Shown: piece by piece, positions 39,476 to 41,144 of the stretch
How positions within the stretch are numbered: position 1 is the first letter of the stretch
Layout: the number at the start of each line of letters is the position of its first letter
Source of the DNA: an uncultured Planctomycetota bacterium
GTDB taxonomy: Bacteria; Planctomycetota; Brocadiia; CAIUPP01
Length of the DNA stretch: 41,144 bases
Direction: 5' to 3'
NCBI GenBank assembly: GCA_903901045.1
Contig: CAIUPP010000140.1
Span: forward strand, 1-41,144
The notes under the pieces: model-generated
The model's input: the letters and a program-made list of their open reading frames with translations, nothing else
What the model was told of the DNA's origin: nothing
The model's database searches: none
Position numbers and translations under genes: made by a program

Positions 39476-40885
39476 CTACGCTTTCTGCGCCTCCCCCACC
39501 CCCAGGCACAGAATCACCATATCATCCGACTGCTTGCAGCCTTCGCGGAATTGGGCGATAGCGGCGTTCACTTCCGCCACGACCTCCTCGGCGGTCTGCG
39601 ACTTACTGTGCCTGAGCAGGTCGCGCAGGCGCTCCATGCCAAAAATATCATCTTTCGGGTTCAGCGCTTCAGTGACGCCGTCGGTGTACAAGAGGAGCAG
39701 ATCGCCGGGTTGGAGTTGAACGCTCGCCTCCTCGTATCGCTCCTCCAGCTCCACGGCGAGGGGGAGGCCGCCGACGTCCAGTTGGATCACTTCCCCCCGG
39801 CGCAGGAGCAGCGCCGGGCAGTGGCCGGCGTCGCAGTAGTCGAGCCGCGCATCGGCGGGGTGCAGTCTTGCCAGGAAGAGCGTCACGAAGCCCGGCGGCT
39901 CGGGGCCGGCGGCAAGCGCCCGGCTCACCACGCCGACGGCCGCCGAGGGGCTGAGCGCGCCATCCATCTGCCCCCGCAGGAGCGATTGCGTCCGCGCCAT
40001 GAGCAGCGCGCCGGGGATCCCCTTCCCCTCGTTGTCGGCCACCATGACCGCCAGGGAGCCATCCGCCAGCTCGAACAGGTCGTAGTAATCCCCGCCGATC
40101 TCGCGGCAGGATTGATGGAACACGGAGAGGGTGTACCCCGGAATCTCCGGCAGAGTCGCCGGCAGCAGGCGCTCCTGGATGGCGTGCGCCTCCTGCATCT
40201 CGAAATCCATCGCGGCGCGCTGGCGTTCCAGGTCGTGAAGCTGCCTCTGCTCCCTCAGGGCGTTGCGGAAAAGGCCGGAGAGGGAGAAGTAAAGCGCCAG
40301 CCCGCCGATGAACGCCGCGCCCCAGATGATCCGCAGCCAGAACCGCTTGCCGGCAAGGAACGCCTCGGGATGCTTGTATAACTCCAGCACGGCGTAAACG
40401 GCGCCGCCCCTCGGGCGGGCAAGAGGGACATACACTTCGAGGATTTCCCCTTCCGGCACGAGCGACTTCTCGTACTCATGCTCCGCCTTGAGCTTGCCCA
40501 GTTCCACAGCGACGCGCCCCCCCAGCGCCTCGCGCAGTTCCTCGTTGTCGGCGTAGAGGCGGCCGATCAGGCGCGGCTCGTCCGACCAGACGATGCGCCC
40601 GCTCTGGCCGTAGACCTTCATCCGGAAGACCGTGGGCATTTCCCGGAGGTGCTGCCAGACATGCTCGAACTTCTCATCATCCCCCTTCCGCACCGCCTCT
40701 TCGAATTCAGCCGGGGGCAAGTCGACGTTGGTGACCGCGCGCACGGCGTCGGCGGTGGTCTGGGCCTCGTCCGAAAGCAGATTGCTGTTCAGAACCGCCG
40801 AGACGAGCAGCCCCATCGCCGCCGCAATCCCAAGCGTGACGAGAACGCTGAACAACGTGAATTTGTGAAGGATGTTGAGCTGCAC
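39476..40885 (-). CDS. Membrane-anchored SpoIIE-family (PP2C) serine/threonine phosphatase
   Basis: The product is 469 residues from GTG 40885, preferred over TTG 40963 because GAGGA lies eight bases upstream and the promoter covers the longer start. It has a transmembrane helix (FSVLVTLGIAAAMGLLVSAV), an extracytoplasmic sensor of about 140 residues, a second helix (IIWGAAFIGGLALYFSLSGL), a short coiled coil (FEMQEAHAIQERLLP) and the phosphatase: REIGGDYYDLF, VMVADNEGKGIPGALLMA, CDAGHCPALLL, LLLYTDGVTEALNP and QSDDMVILCL. The metal aspartates are kept. The usual D-V-S-GKG reads DNEGKG. Such proteins control sigma or anti-sigma factors by dephosphorylating their antagonists; no partner is nearby. 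Confidence 0.92.
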   Translation of the reverse strand: MQLNILHKFTLFSVLVTLGIAAAMGLLVSAVLNSNLLSDEAQTTADAVRAVTNVDLPPAEFEEAVRKGDDEKFEHVWQHLREMPTVFRMKVYGQSGRIVWSDEPRLIGRLYADNEELREALGGRVAVELGKLKAEHEYEKSLVPEGEILEVYVPLARPRGGAVYAVLELYKHPEAFLAGKRFWLRIIWGAAFIGGLALYFSLSGLFRNALREQRQLHDLERQRAAMDFEMQEAHAIQERLLPATLPEIPGYTLSVFHQSCREIGGDYYDLFELADGSLAVMVADNEGKGIPGALLMARTQSLLRGQMDGALSPSAAVGVVSRALAAGPEPPGFVTLFLARLHPADARLDYCDAGHCPALLLRRGEVIQLDVGGLPLAVELEERYEEASVQLQPGDLLLLYTDGVTEALNPKDDIFGMERLRDLLRHSKSQTAEEVVAEVNAAIAQFREGCKQSDDMVILCLGVGEAQKA

Positions 40886-40934
40886 CGCTGCGATCCTCAG
40901 AGCGACTGTGTGGCGCGGTCCATTTCCAGCAACG

Positions 40935-40963
40935 ACTGTAGCACGGGGCCGGACGGTGGGCAA
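40935..40963 (-). promoter_or_regulatory. Promoter of SpoIIE-type phosphatase gene
   Basis: On the minus strand TTGCCC (40963-40958) and TACAGT (40940-40935) are separated by 17 bases, about 50 bases upstream of the GTG start. Confidence 0.5.
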
Positions 40964-40974
40964 GCATCAAAGAC

Positions 40975-40988
40975 CAATGGCCAATGGG
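40975..40988. repeat. CAATGGCCAATGGG repeat fragment
   Basis: It belongs to the same word family as 8107-8121 (AATGGTCAATGGG) and the degenerate version at 39217-39241. Non-coding. Confidence 0.45.
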
Positions 40989-41069
40989 TATTTATCAATC
41001 GGGCGCGCCGAAGAACAGGGCACGCAATCAGCTTGCCATCCGTTTTGCCGCTTTCGACCACAATGACCA

Positions 41070-41144
41070 GAAGCTGTTCTGCTCTATTGAAATCATCCTG
41101 TTCCGTTCGTCAGGCCGCGAAGCGGCCGTCGGACTTTAGCCCAC
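41070..41144. mobile_element. Dispersed element, third copy, cut by window end
   Basis: 75 bases matching 39261-39335 with few changes: terminal AGCTGTTCTGCTCTATTGAA, then GGCCGCGAAGCGGCC and TTTAGCCCAC at the very last bases. The sequence stops exactly within the repeat. Confidence 0.8.

Overview
The window is a GC-rich bacterial chromosome segment with about 34 intact genes plus a 5'-truncated fragment at the left edge. No rRNA, tRNA, phage, integrase, transposase gene or CRISPR array was seen. Gene content is that of a Gram-negative-type bacterium (Lnt, SppA, MscS, SpoIIE-type phosphatase). Unusual features for a bacterium are a mevalonate-pathway operon (type 2 IPP isomerase and class II HMG-CoA reductase) and the archaeal-type IMP cyclohydrolase PurO. 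With surface-protein-like beta-sandwich ORFs, zinc-ribbon/B-box membrane proteins and many small dispersed palindromic repeats, this suggests an uncultivated candidate phylum of the Sumerlaeota/Hydrogenedentota/PVC neighbourhood. That placement is inference and weak. The window ends inside a copy of a repeat that also occurs at 39.3 kb, as expected if an assembly breaks at a repeat.

Left end (1-4750), the accessory region: a truncated C-terminus, an unknown 111-aa ORF, an exported helical protein (597-1319), an 835-aa surface-like protein (1328-3835) and a paralogue of the exported protein (3869-4750). Base composition changes abruptly several times, including inside the 835-aa ORF near 2850. 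The layout resembles a modular variable-tip/partner-gene cassette array and is the best candidate here for an undescribed system.

4.9-10.3 kb, mostly minus strand: mevalonate operon (fni-mvaA), B-box membrane protein, MFS transporter, small membrane protein and purO. 10.5-13.2 kb: sppA-cysS operon. 13.2-17.7 kb, minus strand: an output-less Cache-HAMP-PAS sensor, an M55 aminopeptidase with a lysine/alanine tail, and a phosphate-transport pair (DUF47 and Pit). 17.7-21.0 kb: zinc-ribbon protein, Nfu-type Fe-S scaffold, malate dehydrogenase, a small conserved protein and Hsp20.

21.2-26.8 kb: UbiB-family kinase, pgpA, then a minus-strand overlapping operon trpE-tsaB-UbiA-like. 27.0-31.2 kb: hemerythrin-lnt coupled pair, AEC permease and class IV aminotransferase. 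31.4-34.6 kb, minus strand: an operon of a metallophosphoesterase-PHP fusion, an MscS channel and Ogt. 34.8-39.2 kb: HAD phosphatase, GT2 glycosyltransferase and a large multi-membrane protein with C-terminal TPRs. 39.5-40.9 kb: a membrane-anchored SpoIIE-family phosphatase.

Intergenic spaces hold several repeat families: a roughly 215-bp element with terminal inverted repeats (three copies), a MITE-like 89-bp inverted repeat, a three-copy 95-bp tandem repeat with alternative hairpins, a 20-bp perfect palindrome pair, and a REP-like palindrome translated inside a gene. Good sigma70-like promoters are readable upstream of many operons.
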